64,000 nucleotides of DNA from Owenia fusiformis (taxonomy: Eukaryota; Annelida; Polychaeta; Sabellida; Oweniidae): positions 14,376,681 through 14,440,680 of the forward strand of contig CAIIXF020000010.1 in NCBI GenBank assembly GCA_903813345.2, read 5' to 3'. Each line of letters begins with the position of its first letter. The first letter of the stretch is position 1. Below are positions 1-10,687 of the stretch, piece by piece. Made by a program: the position numbers and the translations under genes. Below the pieces are notes generated by a model. The model searched no databases. It worked only from the letters and a program-made list of their open reading frames with translations, and was not told the origin of the DNA.

Positions 1-2
1 GC

Positions 3-767
3 TACATAGCTGTATGTCATCCTTTCAAGAAGGAACGCTACTGTACACCCCAGACGGCTCAAAAGGCTATCATCTGCCTTGTTGTTTCCAGTGTTCTCCT
101 CTGCGTTGTTCAAGCCTGGTTCTGGACTTACTCGGACGGGGCGTGTGTAATCAGAGCTAAAGCTATTGAGGGACAGAACGCCAGTATTTGGTCTGTCTGG
201 ACGTGGAGCACCGAAATCATAATATTCATGCTAGTACCTCTCACAATACTTCTATTTAATATTTTAGTCATACAAGAGATAAAACGCTTGAGGAGGATGG
301 ATTTGATATATCATCAAGAGCACCACAAGGCTTGGGCTGCCACAACTGTGATGCTCCTCTCTGTATCATTTTATGTGATCTTCACTACTCTCCCAGCCAC
401 TTTGGTTTACTCAATGACGTACGTATTACCAGAAAGGACAACAAATCTGACGGATGCCCAAATAAGGACAGACTCCTCGTGGCAAGGTTATTTCAGTTAT
501 CTCATGATACGAAAGATCGTAGAAGAGATTTGTCTGTCACATTACGCCTGTAACATATTCATCTATCTCGTCACAGGAATACAGTTCAGGACGGCTTTAG
601 CCAACAACATAAGATGTGTTATGAATTCGCTTAAAGGGATAAAACATGTTAACAACTACAATCAAGTCCCAGGCAGAAATGACAATGTTAAAAAACAGAA
701 AACCATGACATCCATAGATATAGCGAGCACACAGCCACATAATGAATTCGAAGTAACCAAAGTGTAG
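3..767 (+). CDS. Class A (rhodopsin-family) peptide-type GPCR, 5' truncated by window edge
   Basis: The frame is open from the window edge to a TAG stop at 765-767, giving about 254 residues. The first residues (YIAVCHPF) are those that follow the E/DRY motif at the end of TM3 in the two complete paralogues, so TM1-TM3 lie upstream of the window. Visible parts are TM4 (CLVVSSVLLCVVQAW), an ECL2 with the conserved Cys (SDGACVIR) and an N-glycosylation sequon (NAS), TM5, a basic third intracellular loop, TM6 with FTTLP in place of CWxP, TM7 ending ACNIFIY in place of NPxxY, and a hydrophilic tail ending VTKV. The same strand, intronless layout and high similarity to 10688-11878 and 46344-47540 show a recently amplified receptor family. 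The natural ligand cannot be inferred; a neuropeptide or chemosensory role is family-level inference. Confidence 0.9.
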   Translation, partial: YIAVCHPFKKERYCTPQTAQKAIICLVVSSVLLCVVQAWFWTYSDGACVIRAKAIEGQNASIWSVWTWSTEIIIFMLVPLTILLFNILVIQEIKRLRRMDLIYHQEHHKAWAATTVMLLSVSFYVIFTTLPATLVYSMTYVLPERTTNLTDAQIRTDSSWQGYFSYLMIRKIVEEICLSHYACNIFIYLVTGIQFRTALANNIRCVMNSLKGIKHVNNYNQVPGRNDNVKKQKTMTSIDIASTQPHNEFEVTKV

Positions 768-937
768 CCGAATCGTCATAAATCGCCAGAAATATATACA
801 ATCATTAATTACAAACTCTTTGGATTATCTTCCATGATGTATTTTTTTAATTTTCTAATTTGTATTGTTGATGGTTTTGAGGCATAAGAGGATTATTCCA
901 GTATTCTCCAAATATATTCCAATATATAGGATCGTTT

Positions 938-1413
938 GCGAAAGTGATCCTCTGTTGTAGTGGTTTTAAGCAATTAAGAGAAGTGATCCTCTGTTGTAGT
1001 GGTTTTGCAAAAACGCAATTCAGAGAAGTGATCCTCTGTTGTAGTGGTTTTGCAAAAACGCAATTCAGAGAAATGATCCTCTGTTGTAGTGGTTTTGCAA
1101 AAACGCAATTCAGAGAAGTGATCTTCTGTTGTAGTGGTTTTGCAAAAAGGCAATTCAGAGAGATAATCCTCTGTTGTAGTGGTTTTGCAAAAACGCAATT
1201 CAGAGAAGTGATCCTCTGTTGTACTGGTTTTGAAAAAAAGCAATTCAGAGAAGTGATCCTCTGTTGTAGTGGTTTTGCAAAAATGAAAATAGAGAAGTGA
1301 TCCTCTGTTGTAGTGGTTTTGCAAAAACGCAATCTGTTGTAGTGGTTTTAAGCAATTCAGAGAAGTGATCTTCTGTTGTAGTGGTTTGCAAAAATGCAAT
1401 TCAGAGAAGTGCT
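938..1413. repeat. 45-bp minisatellite, about 10 copies
   Basis: The unit reads roughly GTGATCCTCTGTTGTAGTGG followed by TTTTGCAAAAACGCAATTC and AGAGAA. About ten copies run head to tail, with a few shortened units near 1300-1370. The period is a multiple of three and the unit lacks stops in several frames, so long open frames appear on both strands (for example 847-1332 on minus). Those frames consist only of the repeat, begin and end without recognisable context and are most likely not genes. The array lies in the 3' flank of the truncated receptor gene. Confidence 0.9.
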
Positions 1414-2304
1414 TGGTGATAATCCAACAAAGACAATATTTGGGATCTAGTATTTGCTAGCATTTGAATTTGAGGTAATCGTAGAGTTTATTGACGATTG
1501 ATTTATGGGATTGAGTTCAAGGTTTTGAGGAATCAGTCATGTGCAATACATAAACTATAATAACTATACTGGAAAAAATATGAATCTCTTCAAGAAGATC
1601 TTGTTGCTGACATATCACTGTGCAGTCAAGCTGGTCGATCGAACTCTAGATTTCTTATTAATCCTGAACTGCCTGACGTTGTATAGTTTCAGGGAATTTA
1701 TATAATTAGTGTGAATATCATTGGGGAGTAATTTCTATAAAACATGATTTTTATCCTGTTGTTATTTTAACACCAAGTATTATTACGAATCGATTTAAAC
1801 AGTATTATATGTAATGTTGATGTTTAATAAAGTGCTGAATATAGTAAATCGTTGTTGTGATTAAGCAATGGATGAACATGATAATAAAAGAATGTTTGAG
1901 ACAAAGTTATCGATGCGCCATTACTTTCTGACAAATCAAAACGCATTGTAGCCATACCTTTGAAAACTGGTGCATGACTTTTATTCTGGCTAGGTGTCAG
2001 AATCTACTATCCATGTCAGTAATTTGAGCAGCGAGATGGACTCATGGTTACTCATAAGATATGTTATTTTACTAAATTCTTCATGTCCATTCCCAAGTGA
2101 GTAATGATACAGTCGTCACGTGCTCTTGTGTTGTCTTGCGCTTATGGAGGACATTTATGAGTAAGTGGGAAAACCTGAGAGCAATTACAATTCAGAAATT
2201 GCTACATAGAAAGATAGATGACAGTAGTGTTTTGATGGAGTTAGATTTTCAGGAATTGAATAAAAAAGAAATCTGCGTAATATTCTGGCAGAAAGTTCAA
2301 AGCT
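1414..2304. other. AT-rich 3' flank, no recognised gene
   Basis: No gene was recognised. An AATAAA-type signal lies near 1826, too far from the receptor stop to be assigned with confidence. A 69-codon frame at 2097-2306 (+) is unrecognised and ends at the edge of the foldback element that begins at 2305. Confidence 0.5.
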
Positions 2305-3180
2305 AATCGTTTTCTTCGGATTACAATGTTTTTTTAACTTTTCAGCATGAATATAGGGTTGGGACCTCAAAACCATGGAATGCCGGAGCGGCACCCTTGG
2401 GCAACTCTCTACAAACCATTTCTTATACCCCCCTAAGAAAATCTACTGGGGGTACTATAAGACACCTTTAAATATCAGACACTAATAAAGATATAGACTT
2501 GACATTTTCAGGAATTAGTTTAAGTATGATGCTTAATCTGTATAGTGAAAATCAAGAAAAAATCTTAATCCGTTGCTATAGCAACAGTAATAGATCACTA
2601 TTAGTTACCTTAGAAATGTATTATTTTGTGGGTTTTCAGCATTTTCTTCATATTCCTGATTCTTAAACTAATTTAAACTATCTGAAGCACATAGCATGAT
2701 TAAAGGTGAAGATAAAATAATTCATCATATCATTTATGTAATATGTCTAACAATTCAGTTGCTATGGCAACACCACTTGATAATCAGGTTCTTACATTTC
2801 ATTTTCTTTAATAAGTATAAAGGTGGTCCAAAATAACACTTTTTCTAAAGGTATGTTCTCTAGCTAAAGAATCTCTTTTAGAAGTAAATAGTCACTTGAA
2901 TTTGTTAAAAATGTATATCTTTCAGTTGTAGAACCCCTCCCCACAGCCCTAACAATGTGATGATTGGTGAAAACTGGCAAAAAAACTTCATTTTCTAGGT
3001 TCAAATTAAGAATGCATTGGGATGCAACACTTATTAGTATTCAAGGAACATCTACTGACTTTGTCTGATATAACAATATGAAGATTTTAATTATTAGATG
3101 ATGGGAAGTATTTTATTTGAAACATTTTAGAATCCTATCCCATAAAAATGTTGAAAAGAGGGTGTGGTCAATTTTACCAT
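2305..3180 (+). repeat. Left arm of foldback element I
   Basis: This arm is the inverted partner of 5510-6361. Landmarks shared with the right arm are GGTTGGGACCTCAAAACC at about 2355, TATACCCCCC near 2424, GTTGCTATAGCAAC at 2572-2585, GTTGCTATGGCAAC at 2758-2771 and GGTGTGGTCAATTTT at about 3161. Confidence 0.85.
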
Positions 3181-3651
3181 TTTCCAGCATTTAAAGTTAG
3201 AAATAAATACAAACCAAGGCTTTGAAACATCTTCAAATGTTAAGTATATAGGACACTATATTTTATATGCTAATCTTGTATTTAGTACAAGTCTGAAATC
3301 CAATGCAATCATACAGTGGAGACTAGCAAGGTTTGCATACAATCCAGACATTGGAATCCTTTACATCCCATTCAGCAGAATCATTTACAATTTAGAGCCA
3401 GTGTTTTGAAAACTAGCTAAAATGTTTATTATTGAAAACTAGCTAAAATGTTTATTATTGAAAACAACTAAAGATGGCTTTCCATTGGTCAACCAAGCAT
3501 CAATATGCATTAAGTCTGACCAGGTTTGCCATTGCTCACAGCTGCAAGTGTAACGTATGAACAGTTGCCGCCAACATTTGGTTCTCAACATTCGTGGTTA
3601 GATTGTCAACTTGCCACTTACTCCAGAAACCACTTACTCAACATACAATAT
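3181..3651. other. Unique spacer inside foldback element I
   Basis: No gene was recognised. A short duplication (GAAAACTAGCTAAAATGTT) occurs twice in tandem at about 3408-3455. A frame at 3164-3409 has no recognisable product. Confidence 0.4.
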
Positions 3652-4376
3652 ACCAAAGATGCCACTTCACACGAGCACACTCACTCACCCAAAGATGCCA
3701 CCTTACATGAGCACACTCACTCACCCAAAGATGCCACCTTACATGAGCACACTCACTCACCCAAAGATGCCACCTCACACGAGCACACTCACTCACCCAA
3801 AGATGCCACCTTACACGAGCACACTCACTCACCCAAAGATGCCACCTTATACAAACACACTCACTCACCCAAAGATGCCACCTCATACAAGCACACTCAC
3901 TCACCCAAAGATGCCACCTTACACGAGCACACTCACTCATCCAAAGATGCCACCTTACATGAGCACACTCACTCATTCAAAGATGCCACCTTACATGAGC
4001 ACACTCACTCACCCAAAGATGCCACCTTACATGAGCACACTCATTCACCCAAAGATGCCACCTTACATGAGCACACTCACTCACCCAAAGATGCCACCTT
4101 ACATGAGCACACTCATTCACCCAAAGATGCCACCTTACATGAGCACACTCACTCATCCAAAGATGTCACCTTACATGAGCACACTCATTCACCCAAAGAT
4201 GCCACCTTACATGAGCACACTCACTCATCCAAAGATGTCACCTTACACGAGCACACTCACTCACCCAAAGATGCCACCTTATACGAGCACACTCACTCAC
4301 CCAAAGATGCCACCTTACATGAACACACTCACTCATTCAAATATGCCACCTTACACGAGCACACTCACTCACACTA
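3652..4376. repeat. 36-bp minisatellite, about 20 copies
   Basis: The unit CCAAAGATGCCACCTTACAT plus GAGCACACTCACTCAC repeats about 20 times with few substitutions. As the period is divisible by three, two forward frames (3526-4377 reading PKDATLHEHTHS units, and 3611-4381 reading PKMPPYMSTLTH units) and a reverse frame stay open. There is no signal peptide, splice context or non-repeat coding sequence, so a secreted repeat protein is not supported. The array sits centrally between the two arms of foldback element I. Confidence 0.9.
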
Positions 4377-4734
4377 GCTAGCTACTTTCCAACACCTGGC
4401 TCTGATGCTTCATGGTTTTATAAGGATTCTACATATATAGCCGGTATATAGTCACATGATGAGAACTAAGAGCTTTTTGCTTGTGAATGACCCAGCTGAA
4501 CAGCCTGGCTGTCCTGCCTGTAAGGAGTCTTGAATATTTGAAGACATCATCTTTAGTGATTGACATTAATCTTTTTAGCTAGTTTTCAAACACCTGGCTC
4601 TGACGCCTCATAACTTAATAACAAGGACTCTACTATTTGTTCAGATGATGAGAACTACCTGTAAGTGTTTTATATAACAGAAACTTTTGCCATGATTTGC
4701 ACATTGATGGCCAAAATGACTGACCCAACACATC

Positions 4735-5415
4735 AGGATAAAATTGTGCATGATGACCACCAACACCTGACTAATGAGATGATATGCTTTTGTGTTGACT
4801 TTATACCAATGTCCAGATTATGCCAACCTCTCTATTATATGGTTACACTTCATTAGATGTCATTATGATACATCTACTAAATATTAAACTTACATATAGA
4901 ATTGTACTTGTGCAAGGTAACAACCATAGTCTGATTGCTCGGATGAGGAAAATTAATGCTTATAATATTTATACATTATGCCAATGTCTAGACTATGCCA
5001 ACCTCTATTGTAAGATTACATTAGATTTCATTATGATATATGTACTATATCTATATAAAATATACATACAGAGTTGTACTCATTCATGATAACCATCAAA
5101 GTCTGATTGCTCAGATGAGAAAAACTAATGGTTGTAATAATTAGACATTATGCCAATGTCTAGACTATGCCAACCTCTCTACTGTATGATAACATTAAAT
5201 GTCATTATGATACATATACTAGATATAAAACTTACATATTATATAGAACTGTACTCATTCATGATAACCATCATAGTCTCATTGCTCAGATGAGAAAAAC
5301 TAATGGTTGTAATAATTACACATTATGCCAATGTCTAGACTATGCCAACCTCTCTACAGTATGATAACATTAGACTTCATTATGATACATGTACTAGATA
5401 TAAAACTTAAATATA
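4735..5415 (+). repeat. Four tandem copies of a 172-175 bp satellite
   Basis: The landmark CCAATGTCTAGA (CCAATGTCCAGA in the first copy) occurs at 4806, 4981, 5153 and 5328, giving periods of 175, 172 and 175. Each unit also contains TGATTGCTCAGATGAG-like and GATAACATTAGA-like segments. The first copy is the most diverged and the last two are the most alike. This is the second tandem array in the core of foldback element I. Confidence 0.85.
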
Positions 5416-5509
5416 AAAAAGTGCAGTCTCCTATATACTAGATTATGGTAATGAATGAATTACAATGAATGTGTTTTAAATGCATTGATCTTTTGTCTAA
5501 TGATTGCTG

Positions 5510-6361
5510 CTAAATGATAAAATTGACCACAACCATATTTTAACATTTTATGGGCTAGTGTTCTAAATTATAAAATACTTTCGAGTGTCAAATAATTAAA
5601 ATCTTCATATTGTAATATCAAGCAAAGTCAGTAGATGGTTTTTGGATACTATTTGATGTTGAATCCCAATGCATTACTAATTTGAACCTAGGAATTGAAT
5701 GTTTTTTGCCTGTTTTCCCCAAATTGTCAAACTTTGGGGCTTTGGTAAGGGAGAAAGATAAAGTTGTAGAATTTTATTTGACTATTTACTTCAGAAGAAA
5801 CATGGTTTCATATTTAAGGTACATAATATTCCAAAAGTGTTATTTTGGACCACCTTTATACTCATTAAAGAAAGTTAAATGTAAGAACCTGATTATCAAG
5901 TGATGTTGCCATAGCAACTGAAATGTTAGACATATTACACAAATGATATGATGAATTGTTTTATCTTCACTTTTAATCATATTATGTGCTTCAGATAGTT
6001 TAAGAATCAAGAATATGAAGACAATTATGAAACCACACAAAATAATGCATTTTTAAGGTAAGCAATAGTGTTCTTTTACTGTTGCTATAGCAACAGATAC
6101 ATATTTTTTCTTAATTTTTGTCATACGGATCAAACATCATACCAAGAATACTTCCTGAAAATTTCAAGTCAATATCATTATTAGTGCCTGAGATATAAAG
6201 GCATCTTATAGTACCCCCTGTAGATTTTATTAGGGGGGTATGAAAAATGCTCTGTAGAGAATTGCCCAAGGGTGCCGCTCCGGCATTCCGTGGTTTTGAG
6301 GTCCCAACCCTATATTCATGCTGAAAAGTTTAAAAAACATTGTAATCCGAAGAAAACGATT
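5510..6361 (-). repeat. Right arm of foldback element I
   Basis: This is the reverse-complement counterpart of 2305-3180. Shared landmarks are AAATTGACCACAACC near 5519, TCCCAATGCATTA near 5663, GTTGCCATAGCAAC at 5905-5918, GTTGCTATAGCAAC at 6081-6094 and a CCGGCATTCC block near 6281. Confidence 0.85.
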
Positions 6362-8310
6362 GATCCTCAAAATACCCCATATTTCTTCCGGACTATAAGG
6401 GATGAGTCAGGATATTAGTGCCCTTTTGGTCATTAAAATGTTTGTGAAATTTGCTTTTTATTGCTGTCTTAGTAATATCTTATGCACTTTTTCCTGAGTT
6501 TTGATGCATAATGAACCCCCGGCTGAGAGTTAAAGAAAGTATCCCAACAAAAAACAGATAGTCATTATCATAGAAAAAACACCTATTGCAACATATTTGA
6601 TATACAAAGTAGAACTAACCATGAAGAATTGAAAAGAAAATGTTTTTGAGATATGTTAAGGTTTTTAATTTTTTTCTAACTCTTGAATTTCCGCCCGTCC
6701 GTCCCTCAGTCTATTCTAAAAATGGCCAACATTTTTATTGCCATAATTGTTTTGAGTTCTCTTAATTCATAAATCCAAAAGTATTACATCAATTTGATGG
6801 AGTACAATATTCTATTGTTAAAGCAATATAGAACGAATATAAGCCAATTTTGTCAAAATATAAGATCTATCATTGTCAACATCACTATCTTACCTTGATA
6901 CTAGGATTAATATAAATGAAGGATATCGGAGATTTCTTATTTTGAAGCCAATTATATAAGTTCAGATAATTTATCATCCGCAATTTAAGATTGTGAACTG
7001 ACCTGAATGATATCATCAAAAAATGTGTACAACCCCTACATTAATTTACATTTAGAGGTCAAAGCCTCATTCTGAATATAGATCACATGACTTATAAATG
7101 GAGAATCAATATTAAGTTAGTGAAGGTCTAACACAATGAAGATTATCAAATCCTTGTAAGTGTACACCATATTGACTGGAGAGCTAATTTGGTCACCCTA
7201 TCATGTTATATATCATTTTGTTCCTTTAAAGAACAAATTTAGTTTCCGTATTGCACATTTCCAGCTATTGTCACCATGGCAGAGCTCATTCCACATGTCT
7301 GTGACAGTCATACACAGAGATACGAAGACAGGATTCATGCAGTAGCTTATAGGAAGGCCAGGGTCCATGTATAATAATAATTATCACTAAAAATGGGAAG
7401 CAAATCTATACAAAGTGAACAAATCACTGGACTGACTTAAATATCCTTACAAAACTGTTTATAAATGACCCCCTACACACATATTTTGGTGGATCATATC
7501 TTTTTCAGGGATACCCCTGAATTCTGAAACTTTCCAATCCTTTGTAACCTTTCATAAGAAACAAAATGATATATAACATGATAGGGTGGCAATGCTACAT
7601 GTATGGGTTTAAAGGGGGTACATACATATGAAACACCCTGTATATAGAAGATAAGCAAGAATATGTTCTCAAACGGCCACTTGGTGTCAGTAGTGTATAA
7701 TGGGAGCTTAAGAGTACGTGATGTACATTACAAGGTATACAAAAAATATCAATTATAATTTAGCACATGTGCACCTATTTGTATTCTTTGTATTAATAAT
7801 GTACAATAAATAAACAATAAAAAAAACATCAATTATTGTCTATTAGCAAAAACTCGATATTGAGATTGTAAAAGGGAAATTAACACAATTTAAGCACACC
7901 TCGAAAATGAGTATTTAATCTTTAAACTAACTGAACAAAATAATATTACCGTATGAATCATACATTTTTAGTACAAAAATATACATAGAATTCAAATATT
8001 TCATCGGGTTACAGTAATATAGACGTGAAAGTCCTTGGTAGTTAAACATGCAAGTCTCATAAAATCTCATAAAAACGACATATCAATGAAAAGATTTTCA
8101 TATAGATACATGCGTTCATTGTATTGGGCTTATTTATTTGATATTCTCTGAAGACATAGCTTGAAATATCCACATTAAAAACATCCATAAATCACCTGAT
8201 ACTGGATATGCGAGAGTAAACTAGAATGTTTTGGATAAATGGTTTATCTTGAGGAATATACCTCTTCTAGAATATGTAGCTATCTCCCGATTGCTAAATA
8301 GTGCCAATAA
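6362..8310. other. AT-rich intergenic DNA, nothing recognised
   Basis: Only short scattered open frames are present, and none resembles a known protein. Several AATAAA hexamers occur (around 7805-7815), but there is no adjacent gene. Confidence 0.5.
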
Positions 8311-8382
8311 CATCCTTCGTTCAAAGGACTTCATTGGTTACTAATGCATGGGAAGAAGTGAAATACTCTTGGACCAAGGATG
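8311..8382. repeat. 72-bp repeat with short inverted ends (copy 1)
   Basis: It starts CATCCTTCGT and ends ACCAAGGATG, a 9 of 10 inverted match. It contains TTCAAAGGACTT and GAAGAAGTGAAA. A second copy lies at about 12586-12656, on the other side of the minus-strand receptor gene. Confidence 0.5.
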
Positions 8383-8446
8383 GTCAAAAACTCCTCAACA
8401 CAATTCGATTTTCGAGTTTTTTTTAATTTGCGTACTACATTAACAA

Positions 8447-8498
8447 CGGAGCGTTTCATTACCTTAATCCAAATTGAAACGCTCCGGATTAGGTAATG
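8447..8498. repeat. Two interleaved inverted repeats (A-B-A'-B' order)
   Basis: CGGAGCGTTTCA (8447-8458) is perfectly complementary to TGAAACGCTCCG (8475-8486). CATTACCTTAATCC (8457-8470) pairs with GGATTAGGTAATG (8486-8498) apart from one bulged base. Because the halves alternate, the two stems overlap in the order typical of an H-type pseudoknot or of mutually exclusive hairpins. Confidence 0.75.
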
Positions 8499-9082
8499 GC
8501 ATCTCATTCAAAACCCAAGAATGACTATGCGACGTAAATGGGTTGTTTTTAAAACCAAAGCTCTCTCATCAAATCGCTTTCTTTATTTCTTACAGATGTG
8601 TAGTCATTGAAATGTTAATGCTGATTTAACAGTACTCTTTGGTAGGCACATCTTCACTGGTATATTTCTATATAACCTTACACATTAAATACAATCAATT
8701 TCACATACAACAAAAATTATACAGAATACACAGGGTATTCACTAGATACTATATACACACCTATGTTAGGTTTGTAATCCTCAATATGCGATTCTGAATT
8801 AATCTTGAATGAAGAATTAAGGATGTGATGAGTGGAACGCCCAGAGACAATAACAAGGCACAGGGTAACCCCCCTATCACACCAAACTCGTTCTTACCCG
8901 TTCTTGCCAGTCCTACGAAAACGTCATAAAACGGGCTCAATCTGGCTGTGGTCGGGAAAAATGTCTGAAATAATTAGCTTCTTCGTTCTTAAACAGTCTT
9001 CAATACGTCCTTCTCGTTCGCAGTTCGTTCAGGTCGCACCACGTCGGTGTGCAACGTAGTGGAACGCGTTCCTTAGTCTAGA

Positions 9083-9097
9083 AGGTCAACATGACCT
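9083..9097. promoter_or_regulatory. Perfect IR3 nuclear-receptor-type palindrome
   Basis: AGGTCA-ACA-TGACCT matches the ideal three-base-spaced inverted hexamer bound by steroid-type nuclear receptors. It lies inside the CpG-rich element about 1.6 kb downstream of the minus-strand receptor gene. Function is inference only; a transposon-internal coincidence is possible. Confidence 0.35.
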
Positions 9098-9123
9098 TAT
9101 TACAGAACGTTATGGTCGCCATC

Positions 9124-9147
9124 GAATTTTGAATCGATTCAAAATTC
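9124..9147. repeat. 24-bp perfect palindrome
   Basis: Positions 9124-9147 read identically on both strands, centred on ATCGAT with GAATTTTGA to its left. A 12-bp perfect palindrome, GGAACGCGTTCC, lies just upstream at 9061-9072. Confidence 0.85.
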
Positions 9148-9667
9148 TAAAATCACATTCCCGTCTGAGAACGATCATAAAGTTCGTAAATAGACCTTAG
9201 AAAGTTGCAGCTACGTCCATTCCGTTCGCACACAGTTTTGAAGAACGCAGTGGCAACTTGTTTGGTGTGATAGCTATATTTTTGCTAACTCGTTCATAAG
9301 CAGTGTTAAATACGTTCTCAATCAGTTTAAACCCGTTTGCAATTAGTTCTACCTCGTTCTCAACACGTCCTCAGACAATTCAACTCGTTGTTAAAACGTC
9401 CCTAGTAGGATTGAAGTACGACGGTTCCGTTCGTAGTACGTCCAGCTCGTCGTTAGTACGTTGTCACTCGTTCTAATTGTAGAACGTGACGACCACGAGA
9501 ACATTTTGAGCATTGTCTAAGTTCTAGAGGACCTACCCGTTCGAGTACGTTCGATGAAGTTTGTTAATAGATCCCAAACGGTTCTTAGTAGGTCCAGTCC
9601 GTTCGTACACAGTTGAAGCCCGTTTTTGAGAACGTAGTGAGAACTAGTTTGGTGTGATAGTAGGGTT

Positions 9668-9990
9668 AGTGGTTTTCCTGGAATTGCGATGACAAGATTT
9701 ATCCAAAAGCTTACAAGATTGTGACCAGAATGCAAGATGGCCTCCGAAAAGTTAATCAGCTCTAGAACTTCTTACCAAGTGACATGTGTGAATTTTTTTT
9801 TTTTTTATAATGTGAAATTTGAAGTAAATCCGTTATGTGGTTTTCTGGAATCGCGATGACAAGATTTATCCAAAAACTTCCAAGATGGCCGCCAAAATGC
9901 AAGATTGCCACAGAAAAATTGATAGGGTCTAGAACTTCTCACCATGTAACAAGTGTGAAAATTTGAAGTAAATCCGTTAGGTAGTTTAGA
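9668..9990 (+). repeat. Two tandem copies of a roughly 165-bp repeat
   Basis: Both copies share GTGGTTTTC-CTGGAAT, GCGATGACAAGATTTATCC, a CAAGATGGCC segment, TCTAGAACTTCT and, at their ends, GAAGTAAATCCGTTA. The first begins near 9668 and the second near 9835; a poly-T run at 9789-9804 interrupts the first. Confidence 0.7.
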
Positions 9991-10115
9991 CGCCATCCAC
10001 CCGCCGCACGCTCGTCAAGCTGACGACAATATCGTACCTTTTTAGGTTCGATAAAAACTTATAAATTACCATGAGTTATATATTGACTGATGGTGCTATT
10101 TTGACACTTAAACAT

Positions 10116-10519
10116 GACCTTGGCCTATCGTGACTTCAATTGACCTTTGGGAGCCCTTAATTGCACAAGATGATGTTGACACTTTGACCTTTAGATAGCC
10201 ACAAACTTTGAAGATGACCTTCATAAGTGTTGACCTTGTCAATTAGTATGTGATTCTTATATAAACCTGCTACTCTTCAACTGACTTTCAACAAGAGTTT
10301 CGGCTGACACTCTCAGGTAACGGTGATATCAACCTTTTTATACCATCGTAATTTTATCACATGCTTCTTTATTCAACTTTGATTTTGAATATCAAAATTA
10401 GTATAGATTTCTATTTATTTAAATAGGTGACGCTTTATTACCAATATATTCATTGGCGAATGGGGGTCAACCCATACCCTTGATGTTTACTCCCATAAAT
10501 CGTCCTCTAAACGTGACCT
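10116..10519 (+). promoter_or_regulatory. Cluster of six TGACCT half-sites
   Basis: TGACCT occurs at 10116, 10141, 10185, 10215, 10231 and 10514, all on the same strand. This is the complement of the AGGTCA nuclear-receptor half-site. The sites are directly repeated but unevenly spaced (16-44 bp in the first five), so no standard DR1-DR5 element forms. The cluster lies in the 3' flank of the minus-strand receptor gene. It may be a diverged repeat and not an enhancer. Confidence 0.3.
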
Positions 10520-10687
10520 TTAGCTGAGGTGACTTTACAGCGGGAGCCTTTGCGAAAGCTTTGATTGCTGTGGCAAGTTAGTTTACACTAATAAAGAGCA
10601 TTGATCTGTGAGCCAAACGAACAAAAAGACGGAAAGACAGACGATCAAACGCTTTATATAAAATTCATATAACTTTTGTTAGTTCAT

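Larger units (their letters stand above)
2305..6361. mobile_element. Large foldback element I (long inverted arms with satellite core)
   Basis: The sequence from 2305 inward (AATCGTTTTCTTCGGATTAC) recurs as its reverse complement ending at 6361. Colinear inverted similarity continues to about 3180 on the left and from about 5510 on the right, giving arms of about 850 bp with small indels. The interior holds a 36-bp minisatellite and a block of four roughly 174-bp repeats. No transposase was recognised, so the element looks non-autonomous. No convincing target-site duplication was found (flanks AGCT and GATC). Long arms plus a tandem-repeat core is the foldback layout. Satellite cores of comparable unit length are also known in bivalve pearl-type elements, but those are not described with such long inverted arms. 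Confidence 0.85.
8866..9667. mobile_element. CpG-rich inverted-repeat element with CTATCACACCAAAC ends
   Basis: The left end reads TAACC then CCCCTATCACACCAAACTCG. The right end is the inverted counterpart, with GTTTGGTGTGATAG as its core followed by TAGGGTTA at 9660-9667. A third copy of the terminal motif at about 9261-9274 splits the region into two halves of about 400 bp. The body is much richer in CpG than its AT-rich surroundings and is packed with CGTTC/CGTCC motifs at spacings near 10-11 bp. No coding capacity was recognised, and the short frames are motif artefacts. Confidence 0.65.

Noticed and set aside
847-1332. 161-codon minus-strand repeat protein
   Set aside because: It consists of the 45-bp minisatellite; overlapping frames on both strands are equally open, so openness is a property of the unit.
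2097-2306. Small SAM-like domain protein
   Set aside because: The residue pattern is too weak; it has no partner exon and abuts a transposon boundary.
3526-4377. 283-codon His/Thr-rich repeat protein
   Set aside because: The frame is a 36-bp minisatellite inside a foldback element, open in other frames as well, with no signal peptide, splice context or non-repeat coding support.
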